DNA of 64,000 nt from Catellatospora tritici (GTDB lineage Bacteria; Actinomycetota; Actinomycetes; Mycobacteriales; Micromonosporaceae). This document shows positions 7,138 through 15,937 of this stretch, one piece after another. The position numbers were made by a program, and so were the translations under genes. Numbering within the stretch: the stretch's first letter is position 1; every line of letters begins with the position of its first letter. The stretch covers positions 1 to 64,000 of the forward strand of contig NZ_JAHRCY010000006.1 of assembly GCF_019083965.1 (NCBI RefSeq), in the 5' to 3' direction. Below the pieces are notes generated by a model. That model worked only from the letters and a program-made list of their open reading frames with translations. It searched no databases and was not told the origin of the DNA.

Positions 7138-9603
7138 ATGGCGGGCCGTACCTCCTCTTCAAGCCGTCGTCGAGCTGCCACGCCGACGAAGGCGACGGCT
7201 GCGCGTACCCGACAGGCGGGCCGTAACGCCCCCGCGCGACGACCGGCGGCCCGGTCGCGTGCGCGGCGGCCGCGGCTGACCGTGAACCCTGTCGCCCTGG
7301 TCGGACGTGGCCTGGGTGCGATATGGATGGCCGTGGCGCACGGCGTCGGCTGGATCGCCCGCGCGGCGGGCAGCCAGGCGGCCAAGGCGCGCGACCTCGA
7401 CCCGGAGCACCGCCGCGACGGCGTCGGCCTGCTGCTGCTCGGCGCGGCGATCCTGCTCGGGGTCGCCATCTGGGGCGGCGGCGCCGGACCGTTCGGGGAG
7501 TGGCTCGCCACCACGATCAGGTTCTTCATCGGCGCGACCGCTGCCGCGCTGCCACTGCTGCTGGCGGTGTCGGCGATCCGGGCGATGCGCTCGGAGCCCG
7601 ATCCGGCCCAGCGCGGCCGGGGCGTGGTCGGCTGGACCGCGCTGGCCGTGTCCAGCACCGGCATCCTGCACATCGCGCAGCACCCGGTCGACCCGATCCA
7701 GATGGAGTACGCCGGCGGCCTGCTCGGCAAGCTGCTCGGCGGCGGCCTGGACAGCGCGGTGACGGCCTGGGTGGCCGTACCGCTGCTGCTGATCCTGCTC
7801 GGGTTCGGTCTGCTCGTGGTCACCGCGACCCCGGTCAACAAGATCCCGGAGCGGCTGGCCGCGGCACGCGACATGATGCTGGGCACCGGCGCGCCGCCCC
7901 CGGACGAGGACGAGCCGCAGGAGATCCCGGCGCCGCGCCGCAAGCGGCTCACCCCGCCCGCCGCGTTCAACCCGCCGCCGGAGCCCGGCGACGAGGACTT
8001 CGACCCCGAACTCGCCGAGCACGAGACCGTCGCCATCGACCGGCTGCCCAAGCCGCCGCGCAAGCGGCCGGAGCCGCCGCAGCACACCCCGCCGCCGACC
8101 AGGACGGAGCAGCTGCTGCTGCCCAGCCTCGGCGGCGACTACGCCCTGCCGCCGCCGAACCTGCTGAAGCAGGGTGAGGCGGCCAAGAGTCGGTCCAAGG
8201 CCAACGACGAGGTCATCGCGGCGCTGGCGCACGTGTTCGACCAGTTCGACGTCGACGCCGCCGTCACCGGGTTCACCCGCGGCCCGACCGTCACCCGGTA
8301 CGAGGTGGAGCTCGGGCTCGGGGTGAAGGTGGAGCGGATCACCGCCCTGTCCCGCAACATCGCGTACGCGGTGAAGAGCCCCGACGTGCGCATCCTCAGC
8401 CCGATCCCGGGCAAGAGCGCCGTCGGCGTGGAGATCCCCAACACCGACCGCGAGGACGTGGCCCTCGGCGACGTGCTGCGTTCGCGCATCGCCACCAGCG
8501 AGACGCACCCGATGGTGGTGGCGCTGGGCAAGGATATCGAGGGCGGCTACGTGGTGGCCAACCTCGCCAAGATGCCGCACATCCTCATCGCGGGCGCGAC
8601 CGGCGCGGGCAAGTCCAGCTGCCTGAACTCGCTGCTGGTGTCGATCCTGGTCCGGGCCACGCCCGACCAGGTGCGGCTGCTGCTGGTCGACCCGAAGCGG
8701 GTGGAGCTCACCTCGTACGAGGGGATCCCGCACCTGGTCACCCCGATCGTCACCAACCCGAAGAAGGCGGCCGACGCCCTCGAGTGGGTGGTGCGCGAGA
8801 TGGACATGCGCTACGACGACCTGGCCGCGGCCGGGGTGCGCCACATCGACGACTACAACCGCAAGCTGCGGGCGGGGCAGATCAAGCCGCCGCCGGGCTC
8901 GGAGCGCGTGCTCACGCCGTACCCCTATCTGCTGGTCGTGGTCGACGAGCTGGCCGACCTGATGATGGTCGCCCCGCGCGACGTCGAGGACTCGATCGTG
9001 CGGATCACCCAGCTGGCGCGTGCCGCGGGCATCCATCTGGTACTGGCCACCCAGCGGCCCTCGGTCGACGTGGTGACCGGTCTGATCAAGGCGAACGTGC
9101 CGTCGCGGCTGGCGTTCGCGACCAGCTCGCTGGCCGACTCGCGGGTCATCCTGGACCAGCCCGGCGCCGAGAAGCTGATCGGTCGCGGCGACGCCCTGTT
9201 CCTGCCGATGGGCGCCAGCAAGCCGCAGCGCATCCAGGGCTCCTGGGTCGCCGAGAACGAGATCAACGACATCGTCGCGTTCTGCAAGCGGCAGCGCCAG
9301 CCGGAGTTCAAGCCCGAGGTGCTGGCGGTGCCGACCGAGGGCAAGAAGAAGGTCGACGAGGAGATCGGCGACGACCTGCAGCTGCTGATCCAGGCGGTCG
9401 AGCTGGTGGTGGTGTCGCAGCTCGGCTCGACCAGCATGCTGCAGCGCAAGCTGCGGGTCGGCTTCGCCAAGGCCGGGCGGCTGATGGACCTGATGGAGAC
9501 CCGCGGCATCGTCGGGCCGTCCGAGGGCTCCAAGGCCCGCGAGGTGCTGATCAAGCCGGACGAGCTGGCGGAGGTGCTCGCCGACCTCGGCGTGGACGAG
9601 TGA
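7138..9603 (+). CDS. ftsK: DNA translocase FtsK/SpoIIIE
   Basis: 821 residues. Order: basic Arg/Ala-rich N-terminus (1-45), about four membrane segments (about 55-235), an acidic/Pro-rich linker (about 245-330), then the alpha-beta motor. Walker A is GATGAGKSS near residues 485-493, with LLVDPKR and VVDELADLMM downstream. The C-terminal gamma winged-helix domain (about 743-815, ELVVVSQLGSTSMLQRKLRVG) reads KOPS-type polarity sequences. FtsK pumps chromosome ends across the division or sporulation septum. The ATG at 7138 gives the basic leader typical of actinobacterial FtsK. Confidence 0.95.
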   Translation: MAGRTSSSSRRRAATPTKATAARTRQAGRNAPARRPAARSRARRPRLTVNPVALVGRGLGAIWMAVAHGVGWIARAAGSQAAKARDLDPEHRRDGVGLLLLGAAILLGVAIWGGGAGPFGEWLATTIRFFIGATAAALPLLLAVSAIRAMRSEPDPAQRGRGVVGWTALAVSSTGILHIAQHPVDPIQMEYAGGLLGKLLGGGLDSAVTAWVAVPLLLILLGFGLLVVTATPVNKIPERLAAARDMMLGTGAPPPDEDEPQEIPAPRRKRLTPPAAFNPPPEPGDEDFDPELAEHETVAIDRLPKPPRKRPEPPQHTPPPTRTEQLLLPSLGGDYALPPPNLLKQGEAAKSRSKANDEVIAALAHVFDQFDVDAAVTGFTRGPTVTRYEVELGLGVKVERITALSRNIAYAVKSPDVRILSPIPGKSAVGVEIPNTDREDVALGDVLRSRIATSETHPMVVALGKDIEGGYVVANLAKMPHILIAGATGAGKSSCLNSLLVSILVRATPDQVRLLLVDPKRVELTSYEGIPHLVTPIVTNPKKAADALEWVVREMDMRYDDLAAAGVRHIDDYNRKLRAGQIKPPPGSERVLTPYPYLLVVVDELADLMMVAPRDVEDSIVRITQLARAAGIHLVLATQRPSVDVVTGLIKANVPSRLAFATSSLADSRVILDQPGAEKLIGRGDALFLPMGASKPQRIQGSWVAENEINDIVAFCKRQRQPEFKPEVLAVPTEGKKKVDEEIGDDLQLLIQAVELVVVSQLGSTSMLQRKLRVGFAKAGRLMDLMETRGIVGPSEGSKAREVLIKPDELAEVLADLGVDE

Positions 9604-9637
9604 CCTCTGTGGACGGATGATCATCTAGGATGGCGCG

Positions 9638-10753
9638 GTGACCGACCCCTCTGTCGGAGTCGACCGCGAGCCGGTCGTCCGCGTGTCCACCCTGGAACTC
9701 TTCTTCGACCTGGTCTTCGTCTTCACCGTCACCCAGCTCACCGCGCTGCTGGCCGGGCACCCGACCTGGTCCGGCGCCGGGCGCGTGGTGGTCCTGCTGC
9801 TGATGATCTGGTGGATGTACGACGGCTACGCCTGGCTCACCAACCACCTCGCCCCCACCGACCACGTACGCCGCGGACTGCTGCTGCTCGGCATGTTCGG
9901 GTTCTTGATGATCGCGCTCGCCGTCCCGGGCGCGTACGCAGGCAGCGGCTGGGTCTTCGGCGCCGGATACTTCCTCGTCAACCTGATCCACAGCGGGCTG
10001 CTGTTCCGGGTCGCGCCCACGGCGATGCGCCACCTGTTCGGGCTCAACCTGCTCAGCGCCGCGCTGGTGCTCGGCGGCGGCATCGTCACCGAACCCTGGC
10101 GGACCTGGCTGTGGCTGGCCGCGATCGCGGTCATGGCAGCCTCGCCGTACCTGCACCCGCTGTCGGAGTGGAGCATCTCCTCGGCGCACTTCGTCGAGCG
10201 CCATGGGCTGATCGTGATCATCGCGCTGGGTGAGTCGGTGGTCGCAATCGGCGCCGGGGCGGCCGGGCTGGAGCTCACCCCGGCCCGGCTGGGCGTCGCC
10301 GGGCTGGGACTGTTGCTGTCGTTCCTGCTGTGGTGGCTGTACTTCGGCGGGGACGATGTGAAGGCCGAGCACGCGCTGGATTCGGTGCCGTCGGCGCGGC
10401 GCGGTCGTACGGCGCTGCACGCTTTCGGCTGGGCACACGTACCGCTGCTGCTGGGCGTGGTGGTCTTCGCGGCCGGGGTGAAGAAGGCGGTGCTGTACGC
10501 CGGGGGACACCTGTACCCGGCGTACGCGCTGCTGCTGGCGGGCGGGATCGCGGTGTTCCTGCTCGGGGACGTGCTGTTCCGCTGGGTGCTGTGCATCGGA
10601 CGACGCCGCTACCGCCTGCTGGGCGCGCTCGCGGTGCTGGCCACCATCCCGCTGGGCCTGGTCAGCACCCTCGCCCAGCTGGCCACCCTGGCCGCCCTCC
10701 TCGCCACCGTCATCACCATCGAGTCCCGCCCGCCCCACCCCTCCCCGAGGTAA
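9638..10753 (+). CDS. ltrA: Low temperature requirement protein A (LtrA) family membrane protein
   Basis: 371 residues, about eight to ten hydrophobic helices. The N-terminal LTR_A signature VSTLELFFDLVFVFTVTQL is intact and the WSISSAHFVERHGLIVIIALGESVVA block in the middle is the second family hallmark. The biochemical role of LtrA proteins is not known. GTG start, 34 bp after ftsK. The TAA stop is the start of a dispersed GGGCCCC repeat (10749-10805), as is also the case for the aldo/keto reductase gene at 48.5 kb. Confidence 0.87.
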   Translation: MTDPSVGVDREPVVRVSTLELFFDLVFVFTVTQLTALLAGHPTWSGAGRVVVLLLMIWWMYDGYAWLTNHLAPTDHVRRGLLLLGMFGFLMIALAVPGAYAGSGWVFGAGYFLVNLIHSGLLFRVAPTAMRHLFGLNLLSAALVLGGGIVTEPWRTWLWLAAIAVMAASPYLHPLSEWSISSAHFVERHGLIVIIALGESVVAIGAGAAGLELTPARLGVAGLGLLLSFLLWWLYFGGDDVKAEHALDSVPSARRGRTALHAFGWAHVPLLLGVVVFAAGVKKAVLYAGGHLYPAYALLLAGGIAVFLLGDVLFRWVLCIGRRRYRLLGALAVLATIPLGLVSTLAQLATLAALLATVITIESRPPHPSPR

Positions 10754-10805
10754 GGAAGGGCCCCTTGTTATCGCTTTCCGTAGTAGAAGGGCCCCTTCGT
10801 AACGG
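10749..10805. repeat. GGGCCCC dispersed repeat, copy A (abuts ltrA stop)
   Basis: The element reads GGTAAGGAAGGGCCCCTTG, a short AT-richer middle containing TATCGCTTTCCG, then GTAGAAGGGCCCCTTCGTAA. Each half is a palindrome around GGGCCCC. Close copies lie at 48528-48585 (same orientation) and 11338-11392 (reverse). From memory this motif is a common dispersed repeat in Micromonosporaceae genomes. Here its TAA is the stop codon of ltrA, so it probably also acts as a terminator. Confidence 0.85.
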
Positions 10806-10879
10806 TGCGGGCGTCGACGACCTCATCCGCGACCCGCGGGTGCAGGCCGGGCGGGCGTGGCTGGGCGCCCACCGGGCCG

Positions 10880-11212
10880 TCAGCGGCTGTTCGTGACGGG
10901 TGCGCGCGTGCCAGCGGCTGACGGGTGCTCGCGTGCTCGCGCCGGGGCGGGTTCCGAGCTGCTCGGGGCGGGCGCAGCGCCGCGACGCAGGACGAGGTAC
11001 AGCGACACCGCCGACACCGCGGCCCAGGTGCCCTCCAGCAGCAGGAAGCCCCAGTCGCGGCCGAGCCAGGCCAACCAGGCGAGCAGGCCCGCGCCCACGG
11101 TGTTGGCGACCAGATAGCCGATCGAGCGGGTCGTCGTGCGGCCCAGCTGGGCGGCCACGTAGCCGCCGAGGACGGTCAGCGCGCCGATGACCTGCAGAAC
11201 GTCATGATTCAT
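10880..11212 (-). CDS. CBU_0592-type small membrane protein
   Basis: 110 residues with three hydrophobic segments (about 7-22, 31-49, 54-75) and a short Ala/Pro/Ser-rich cytoplasmic tail. The sequence YVAAQLGRTTTRSIGYLVANTVGAG resembles the CBU_0592 family of conserved bacterial membrane proteins; no function is established. It lies alone on the minus strand between two copies of the GGGCCCC repeat. Recognition rests on the general pattern rather than a catalytic motif, so confidence in the family name is moderate and in the gene being real is high. Confidence 0.75.
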   Translation of the reverse strand: MNHDVLQVIGALTVLGGYVAAQLGRTTTRSIGYLVANTVGAGLLAWLAWLGRDWGFLLLEGTWAAVSAVSLYLVLRRGAAPAPSSSEPAPARAREHPSAAGTRAPVTNSR

Positions 11213-11337
11213 GCGCGTGGTTCTGCGCGCCGTCTTGTCGGGCCGGGTACGGCGAGCTCTCGTCCGGAACGGCGCGGTCGGGGCGCCGCCGCACCCAAGG
11301 CTAGCGCGGCGGCTCGACCGGCGGTCCGCGACAGCGA

Positions 11338-11392
11338 GTTAAGAAGGGGCCCTTCCTATACGCAAAACGAGAAGAAGGGGCCCTTCCTTACC
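11338..11392. repeat. GGGCCCC dispersed repeat, copy C (reverse orientation)
   Basis: Reads GTTAAGAAGGGGCCCTTCC, a divergent middle (TATACGCAAAACGAGA), then AGAAGGGGCCCTTCCTTACC. It is the reverse-orientation relative of the elements at 10749 and 48528. The outer and inner palindromes are kept while the middle differs, so the paired arms seem to be the conserved part. It lies 125 bp beyond the start of the CBU_0592-type gene and 78 bp before rimO. Confidence 0.8.
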
Positions 11393-11469
11393 TCGGGGGT
11401 GGCGTGGGTTACATACACGGGGGTGGAGGTTGGGGTGGGTGTGTCGGGTGCGCCCGGTAGCCTTGTCGA

Positions 11470-12975
11470 GTGCCTGCAACCTCCCCGTCACCCACCGAAC
11501 AGCCCGCGCGCCGGGTCGCTCTGCTGACCCTGGGCTGCGCCCGTAACGAGGTCGACTCCGAGGAGCTGGCCGCGCGCCTGGCCGCCGACGGCTGGCAGGT
11601 CAGCACCGACGGCGAGGGCGCCGACGTCGTCCTCGTCAACACCTGCGGCTTCGTTGAGAAGGCCAAGCAGGACTCGATCGACACGCTGCTGGCCGCCGCC
11701 GACACCGGCGCCAAGGTCGTGGCCGCCGGCTGCATGGCCGAGCGCTACGGCAAGGACCTCGCGGGCAGCCTGCCCGAGGCGGCCGCCGTGCTCGGCTTCG
11801 ACCACTACCCGACCATCGCGAACACCCTCGATGCCGTCCTGCGCGGCGAGCAGGTGGACTCGCACACCCCGCGCGACCGGCGCGAGCTGCTGCCGGTGGC
11901 GCCCGCCAAGCGGCGGGACACGGGCGTGATCGTGCCGGGGCACGCCGCGTTCACCAACGACGAGCACACCCCGGCGCACCTGCGCCCGGTGCTGCGCCAC
12001 CGGCTGGACAGCAGCCCGGTGGCGTCGCTGAAGCTGGCCAGCGGCTGCGACCGGCGCTGCTCGTTCTGCGCGATCCCGGCGTTCCGGGGTTCGTTCGTCA
12101 GCCGTACGCCTGACGAGCTGCTCGCCGAGGCGGAGTGGCTGGCCCGGACGGGTGTGCGGGAGCTGGTGCTGGTCAGTGAGAACTCGACGTCATACGGCAA
12201 GGATCTGGGCGACCCCCGCGCGCTGGAGAAGCTGCTGCCGCAGCTGGCCGCGATCGCGGGCATCGTGCGGGTGCGGGTGAGCTACCTGCAGCCCGCCGAG
12301 ACCCGGCCGGGCCTGGTCGAGGCGATCGCGACGACGCCGGGCGTGGCGCCGTACTTCGACCTCTCGTTCCAGCACTCGGCCGAGCCGGTGCTGCGGCGCA
12401 TGCGCCGGTTCGGCTCGACCGAGCGGTTCCTGGAGCTGCTGGCCTCGGCCCGTGAGCTGGCGCCGGAGGCGGGCGCCCGCAGCAACTTCATCGTCGGCTT
12501 CCCGGGCGAGTCCCGGGCCGACTTCGAGGAACTGGTGCGCTTCGTCAGCGCGGCGCGGCTGGACGCGATCGGCGTGTTCGACTACTCCGACGAGGACGGC
12601 ACCGAGGCCGCGGGCATGGCCGGCAAGATCGGTTCGGCGACGGTCAAGCGGCGGTACGACAAGATGCTCACCCTGGTCGAGGAGCTGTGCGGCCAGCGGG
12701 CCGAGGAGCGCCTGGGCACCCTCGTGGACGTGCTGGTCGACAGCGTGGACGGTGGCGTGGTCGAGGGTCGCGGCGCCCACCAGGCGCCCGAGGTCGACGG
12801 CTCGACCACGCTGGTGGCCGGAGCAGAAGGCGTGGATCTCGCCGCGCTGCGCCCCGGTGACCTGGTCCGGGCGCGGGTCACCGGCACCGAGGGGGTCGAC
12901 CTTGTCGCAGTCCCGACGCTGATGCTCGACGCCGCGCCACGCGATCACTCGCCGCTGCTCGCCGTGGCTGGCTAA
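11470..12975 (+). CDS. rimO: Ribosomal protein S12 methylthiotransferase RimO
   Basis: 501 residues. RimO is a radical-SAM enzyme with two 4Fe-4S clusters that methylthiolates an aspartate of ribosomal protein S12. The N-terminal UPF0004 domain begins [19 protein letters not shown] and includes NTCGF and AAGCMAERY; the radical-SAM triad CDRRCSFC is at residues 193/197/200; a TRAM domain ends the protein. The sequence [11 protein letters not shown] and the loop [17 protein letters not shown] separate it from MiaB, which is also present at 38.6 kb. GTG start. One base pair separates it from pgsA. Confidence 0.95.
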   Translation: MPATSPSPTEQPARRVALLTLGCARNEVDSEELAARLAADGWQVSTDGEGADVVLVNTCGFVEKAKQDSIDTLLAAADTGAKVVAAGCMAERYGKDLAGSLPEAAAVLGFDHYPTIANTLDAVLRGEQVDSHTPRDRRELLPVAPAKRRDTGVIVPGHAAFTNDEHTPAHLRPVLRHRLDSSPVASLKLASGCDRRCSFCAIPAFRGSFVSRTPDELLAEAEWLARTGVRELVLVSENSTSYGKDLGDPRALEKLLPQLAAIAGIVRVRVSYLQPAETRPGLVEAIATTPGVAPYFDLSFQHSAEPVLRRMRRFGSTERFLELLASARELAPEAGARSNFIVGFPGESRADFEELVRFVSAARLDAIGVFDYSDEDGTEAAGMAGKIGSATVKRRYDKMLTLVEELCGQRAEERLGTLVDVLVDSVDGGVVEGRGAHQAPEVDGSTTLVAGAEGVDLAALRPGDLVRARVTGTEGVDLVAVPTLMLDAAPRDHSPLLAVAG

Positions 12976-12976
12976 C

Positions 12977-13576
12977 GTGTCGGTCGTGCAGGAACGTTCA
13001 CGCCGGGTGCCACCCGTGCTCAATGCCGCCAACATCCTCACCGTGGTTCGGATCATCCTCGTCCCGGTCTTCGTGATGTTGGTGGTCGTTTCCGGCATGA
13101 CCGACACGAAGTGGCGGATCGCCGCCGCGATCGCGTTCGGGGTGGCCTCGGCGACCGACTACATCGACGGCTGGATCGCGCGCCGGTTCGAGCTGGTCAC
13201 CTCGTTCGGCAAGGTGGCCGACCCGATCGCCGACAAGGCGCTGACCGGCTCGGCGCTGATCCTGCTCAGCGTGTACGACGCGCTGCCCTGGTGGGTCACC
13301 ATCGTGATCCTGATCCGGGAGTGGGGCGTGACGCTGCTGCGCTTCCTGGTGATCCGGTACGGCGGCGGCGTGATCGCGGCCAGCCGCGGCGGCAAGCTCA
13401 AGACCGTGCTGCAGATCGCCGCGATCGCGTGGTACCTGTGGCCGTTCCCGCAGCCGTGGGCCTCGGTCGGACCGTGGCTGATGGGCGCGGCGCTGGTGGT
13501 GACCGTGGTCACCGGGATCGACTACGTCGTCGCCGCGATGCGGCTGCGGCGCCGGACTCCTAAGCTCGGCTCGTGA
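12977..13576 (+). CDS. pgsA: CDP-diacylglycerol--glycerol-3-phosphate 3-phosphatidyltransferase PgsA
   Basis: 199 residues with about five membrane helices. The CDP-alcohol phosphotransferase motif DG-x2-AR-x8-G-x3-D-x3-D is complete (from DGWIARRF to GKVADPIAD). PgsA makes phosphatidylglycerol phosphate, precursor of phosphatidylglycerol and cardiolipin. Gene order rimO-pgsA-(...)-cinA-clgR is typical of actinobacteria and supports PgsA over the related phosphatidylinositol-phosphate synthase. GTG start 2 bp after the rimO stop; its own stop overlaps the next GTG by 4 bp. Confidence 0.92.
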   Translation: MSVVQERSRRVPPVLNAANILTVVRIILVPVFVMLVVVSGMTDTKWRIAAAIAFGVASATDYIDGWIARRFELVTSFGKVADPIADKALTGSALILLSVYDALPWWVTIVILIREWGVTLLRFLVIRYGGGVIAASRGGKLKTVLQIAAIAWYLWPFPQPWASVGPWLMGAALVVTVVTGIDYVVAAMRLRRRTPKLGS

Positions 13577-14412
13577 TCGATGCCTACCTGCGGCTGCTCG
13601 GGGTCAGCCGCAAACCGCCGTCACCGCAGTTCCTGCACGAGCTGCACCGCGCCCACGTGCACCGGGTGCCGTACACGAACATGGAGATCATGCTCGGGCG
13701 GCCGGGCACGGTCGACCAGGCCGAGTCGGTCGACCGGGTGGTGCGCCGCCGGGGCGGCTACTGCTTCCAGCTCAACGGCGCCTTCGCCGCGCTGCTGCGC
13801 GAGCTGGGCTTCACCGTGACCATGCATCGGGGGTACGTCGTCAGCGACCTGACCCAGGTCACCGCCGACCTCAACCACCTCGCCCTGCTGGTGCACGACC
13901 TGCCCGACGACGCCCACCCGGACGGCGTGTGGTTCGCCGACACCGGCCTTGGCGACGCGTTCTTCGAGCCGCTGCCGCTGCGCCACGGCGACCACCGCCA
14001 GGGCCCGTTCGGGTACGCGTTGGCGCAGACGCCCCGCGACGAGCCCGGCTGGCGGCTGCACCACGACCCGACCGGGTCCTTCCTGGCCTGCGACGTCATC
14101 GCCGCGCCCGCCGAGATCGAGGACTTCGGCGGAGCGCACTCGCACCTGTCGACCTCACCGAAGTCGCCGTTCACCCAGGTCTTCACCGCGATGCGGCGCA
14201 CCGGCCGCGAGGTGCAGATCCTGCGCGGCTGCGTGCTGACCACGCTCGACGACTACGGGCGCGAGGAGCAGGAGCTGCTCAGCCGCGACGAGTGGCGCCA
14301 GGCCCTGGCCGACCTGTTCGGGCTGATCGACGACGGCCTGGACCGGCTGTGGCCGTCGGTGCGTACCGCCCACGACGACTGGGCCGCCAAGCGCGCGGGT
14401 CGGGTCGCGTGA
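13573..14412 (+). CDS. nat: Arylamine N-acetyltransferase (NAT)
   Basis: 279 residues. NAT enzymes transfer acyl groups from acyl-CoA to arylamines or hydrazines through a Cys-His-Asp triad. All three can be placed: Cys64 in RRGGYCFQLN, His102 in LNHLALLV and Asp123 in WFADTGLGD. Some actinobacterial NATs act in polyketide or ansamycin ring closure, but nothing here points to that. GTG start overlaps pgsA by 4 bp, an insertion into the usual pgsA-cinA pair. The last residues (DDWAAKRAGRVA) belong to a 47-48-bp tandem repeat that runs on into cinA. Confidence 0.9.
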   Translation: MIDAYLRLLGVSRKPPSPQFLHELHRAHVHRVPYTNMEIMLGRPGTVDQAESVDRVVRRRGGYCFQLNGAFAALLRELGFTVTMHRGYVVSDLTQVTADLNHLALLVHDLPDDAHPDGVWFADTGLGDAFFEPLPLRHGDHRQGPFGYALAQTPRDEPGWRLHHDPTGSFLACDVIAAPAEIEDFGGAHSHLSTSPKSPFTQVFTAMRRTGREVQILRGCVLTTLDDYGREEQELLSRDEWRQALADLFGLIDDGLDRLWPSVRTAHDDWAAKRAGRVA

Positions 14413-14515
14413 GCGCCAACGACGACTGGGCGGCCGAGCGCACGGGGTCGGGTCGCGTGAGCGCCAACGACGACCGGGCCGCCAAGCTCGCGGGACGGGT
14501 CGCGTGAGCGCCAGG
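14374..14515 (+). repeat. Three tandem 47-48-bp repeats spanning the nat 3' end and cinA start
   Basis: Units start at 14374, 14421 and 14469 with GACGACTGGGC or a close variant and each ends with GTCGCGTGAGCGCCAA or similar. Each unit therefore carries a GTG-A stop/start overlap. The nat frame uses the stop in unit 1; the cinA start used here (GTG 14504) is in unit 3. The unit-2 and unit-3 sequence continues to encode the same DDWAA-like peptide without interruption in the nat frame after the first stop. It looks like a recent duplication of the nat/cinA junction. Confidence 0.8.
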
Positions 14516-15043
14516 GACGACGACGTCGCGATGACGGAGTTGGACCGGCGGCGCCTGGGGAACGGGGCCACCGGGGCGGGCCGGGTGGACGCGCTGGTGT
14601 CGCGGCTGGTCGAGCGCGGCGAAACCGTGGCGGCGGCGGAGTCGCTGACCGGGGGCCTGCTCACGGCCACGCTGGTGACGGTGCCGGGGGTGAGCCGGGT
14701 GCTGCGCGGCGGGCTGGTCGTCTACGCCACCGACCTGAAGCACAGCCTGGCCGGGGTCGACGAGGCCCTGCTGGCCGAGCGCGGGCCGGTCGACCCGGAC
14801 GTGGCGGTCGCGCTGGCGCGGGGCGCCCGCGAGCGGTGCGGCGCCCACTGGGGGCTGTCGACCACCGGGGTCGCCGGACCCGGTCCGCAAGACGGCATTC
14901 CGGCCGGAACCGTGTTCGTGGGACTCGCCGGGCCGGACGGGCTGAGCGACGTGGTCGAGTTGCGTGTGCGCGGTGACCGGGCCGCGGTGCGAGCGACCAG
15001 CGTCGATGCCGTACTGGATCTGCTGTGGCGGGCGACAGCCTGA
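14504..15043 (+). CDS. cinA: CinA C-terminal domain protein (nicotinamide-nucleotide amidohydrolase, PncC-type)
   Basis: 179 residues, the length of stand-alone CinA C-terminal domains. Family motifs are AAAESLTGGLLTATL (substrate-binding serine), GLVVYATDLKHSLAGV and STTGVAGPGPQDGIPAGTVFVGLA. The enzyme deamidates nicotinamide mononucleotide in NAD salvage. The first 25 or so residues (MSARDDDVAMTELDRRRLG) come partly from the tandem repeat and are poorly conserved, so a start further in, at ATG 14531, is possible. Precedes clgR, as in other actinobacteria. Confidence 0.9.
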   Translation: MSARDDDVAMTELDRRRLGNGATGAGRVDALVSRLVERGETVAAAESLTGGLLTATLVTVPGVSRVLRGGLVVYATDLKHSLAGVDEALLAERGPVDPDVAVALARGARERCGAHWGLSTTGVAGPGPQDGIPAGTVFVGLAGPDGLSDVVELRVRGDRAAVRATSVDAVLDLLWRATA

Positions 15044-15249
15044 TTTCCGCGGTTCGGAAAGGGTGGCGCGGGGTTTGGTGATCTGTGCCACTATGGCGGG
15101 AGGCGCTGGAAGAGTCGGACACCCGCATCGGCGGGGCGGGGTGTCGATCTGGCACAGAGAGAGTACGGTTCATCTCAGCCGTCGGTGACAACCGGCGGCT
15201 GACGGCATATCGGCTGCTGGTTACGGGGAACTAGAGCAGGGGGTGCGAC

Positions 15250-15702
15250 ATGGTGCTTTTGCGTCGAGTGATCGGTGATGCCCTCCGTGCCCGTCGGCAG
15301 GGACAGCATCGAACCCTGCGCGAGGTCTCCACGGCTGCCAACGTCAGCCTCGGTTACCTCTCGGAGATCGAGCGTGGTCAGAAGGAAGCGTCCAGCGAAC
15401 TGCTGACGTCCATCTGCGACGCGCTCGGGGCGCGGCTGTCCGAGGTGCTGCGCGAGGTCAGTGACACGATGGCTGTCGCCGAGCAGGTCGAGGGTGTGCT
15501 GACGCCCCCGCTGCCGCGCGGTGGTCAGGACAAGCCGTTGGAGCCGATCTCGGCTCGACCGCGTACCGAGGTGGCCACCGACGGCCAGGTCTCGGTCACG
15601 GTACGCCGCGACAACCCGCTGCGCACCACGCTGCGGGCGACCCGCAACACCCGACCCACCAACCCCGGCAGCACCCGCGGCCGCGAGGTCGTAGGCGTCT
15701 GA
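15250..15702 (+). CDS. clgR: ClgR-type XRE/HTH transcriptional regulator
   Basis: 150 residues. The HTH domain at about residues 5-70 ([38 protein letters not shown]) is nearly identical in form to ClgR/PopR, the activator of clpP and other proteolysis genes in actinobacteria. The gene position cinA-clgR-(...)-recA is also diagnostic. The C-terminal half is Thr/Arg-rich and presumably flexible. Streptomyces and corynebacterial ClgR is itself degraded through a C-terminal signal; a C-terminal ending REVVGV would be compatible with that but was not demonstrated. Preceded by a 206-bp gap holding its promoter. Confidence 0.88.
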   Translation: MVLLRRVIGDALRARRQGQHRTLREVSTAANVSLGYLSEIERGQKEASSELLTSICDALGARLSEVLREVSDTMAVAEQVEGVLTPPLPRGGQDKPLEPISARPRTEVATDGQVSVTVRRDNPLRTTLRATRNTRPTNPGSTRGREVVGV

Positions 15703-15822
15703 CCTGGGCCGGGCACCTTCGTAGGCCCGACCCTGCCCATCGCCCGGCCCGTACGTGGCCGGGCGACACCGCTCAACCCGAGCCCTCCGCGCGAGTCCGC
15801 GTGTGAGGGCTCCCTCATTGCC

Positions 15823-15883
15823 GCACTTTCGGGGAAAGTGCTGGAATCATGGGGCGAATTCGCGCACTTTCCCCGAAACTGCA
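15823..15883. repeat. ~64-bp palindromic element, copy 1
   Basis: Arms GCACTTTCGGGGAAAGTGC (15823-15841) and GCACTTTCCCCGAAACTGC (15864-15882) pair with one mismatch around a 22-nt spacer carrying GGAATC and GAATTC. The left arm is itself a palindrome in this copy. It lies between the convergent clgR and SAM hydroxide adenosyltransferase genes. Confidence 0.85.
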
Positions 15884-15937
15884 GCCTCACGCGACGCGGG
15901 CGCGCGGCGCTGGGCGGGCGCGCCGCGCTGGGCGCGG

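Noticed and set aside
7159..9624. 821-codon open frame opposite ftsK
   Set aside because: Exactly covers ftsK in antisense and has no recognisable domain; a shadow of third-position GC.
15525..15890. Small frames running through the palindromic elements, including matching FPRNCS-type tails
   Set aside because: Similar short tails such as F-P-R-N-C-S recur in unrelated frames near each element because they translate the repeat. They are not a protein family.
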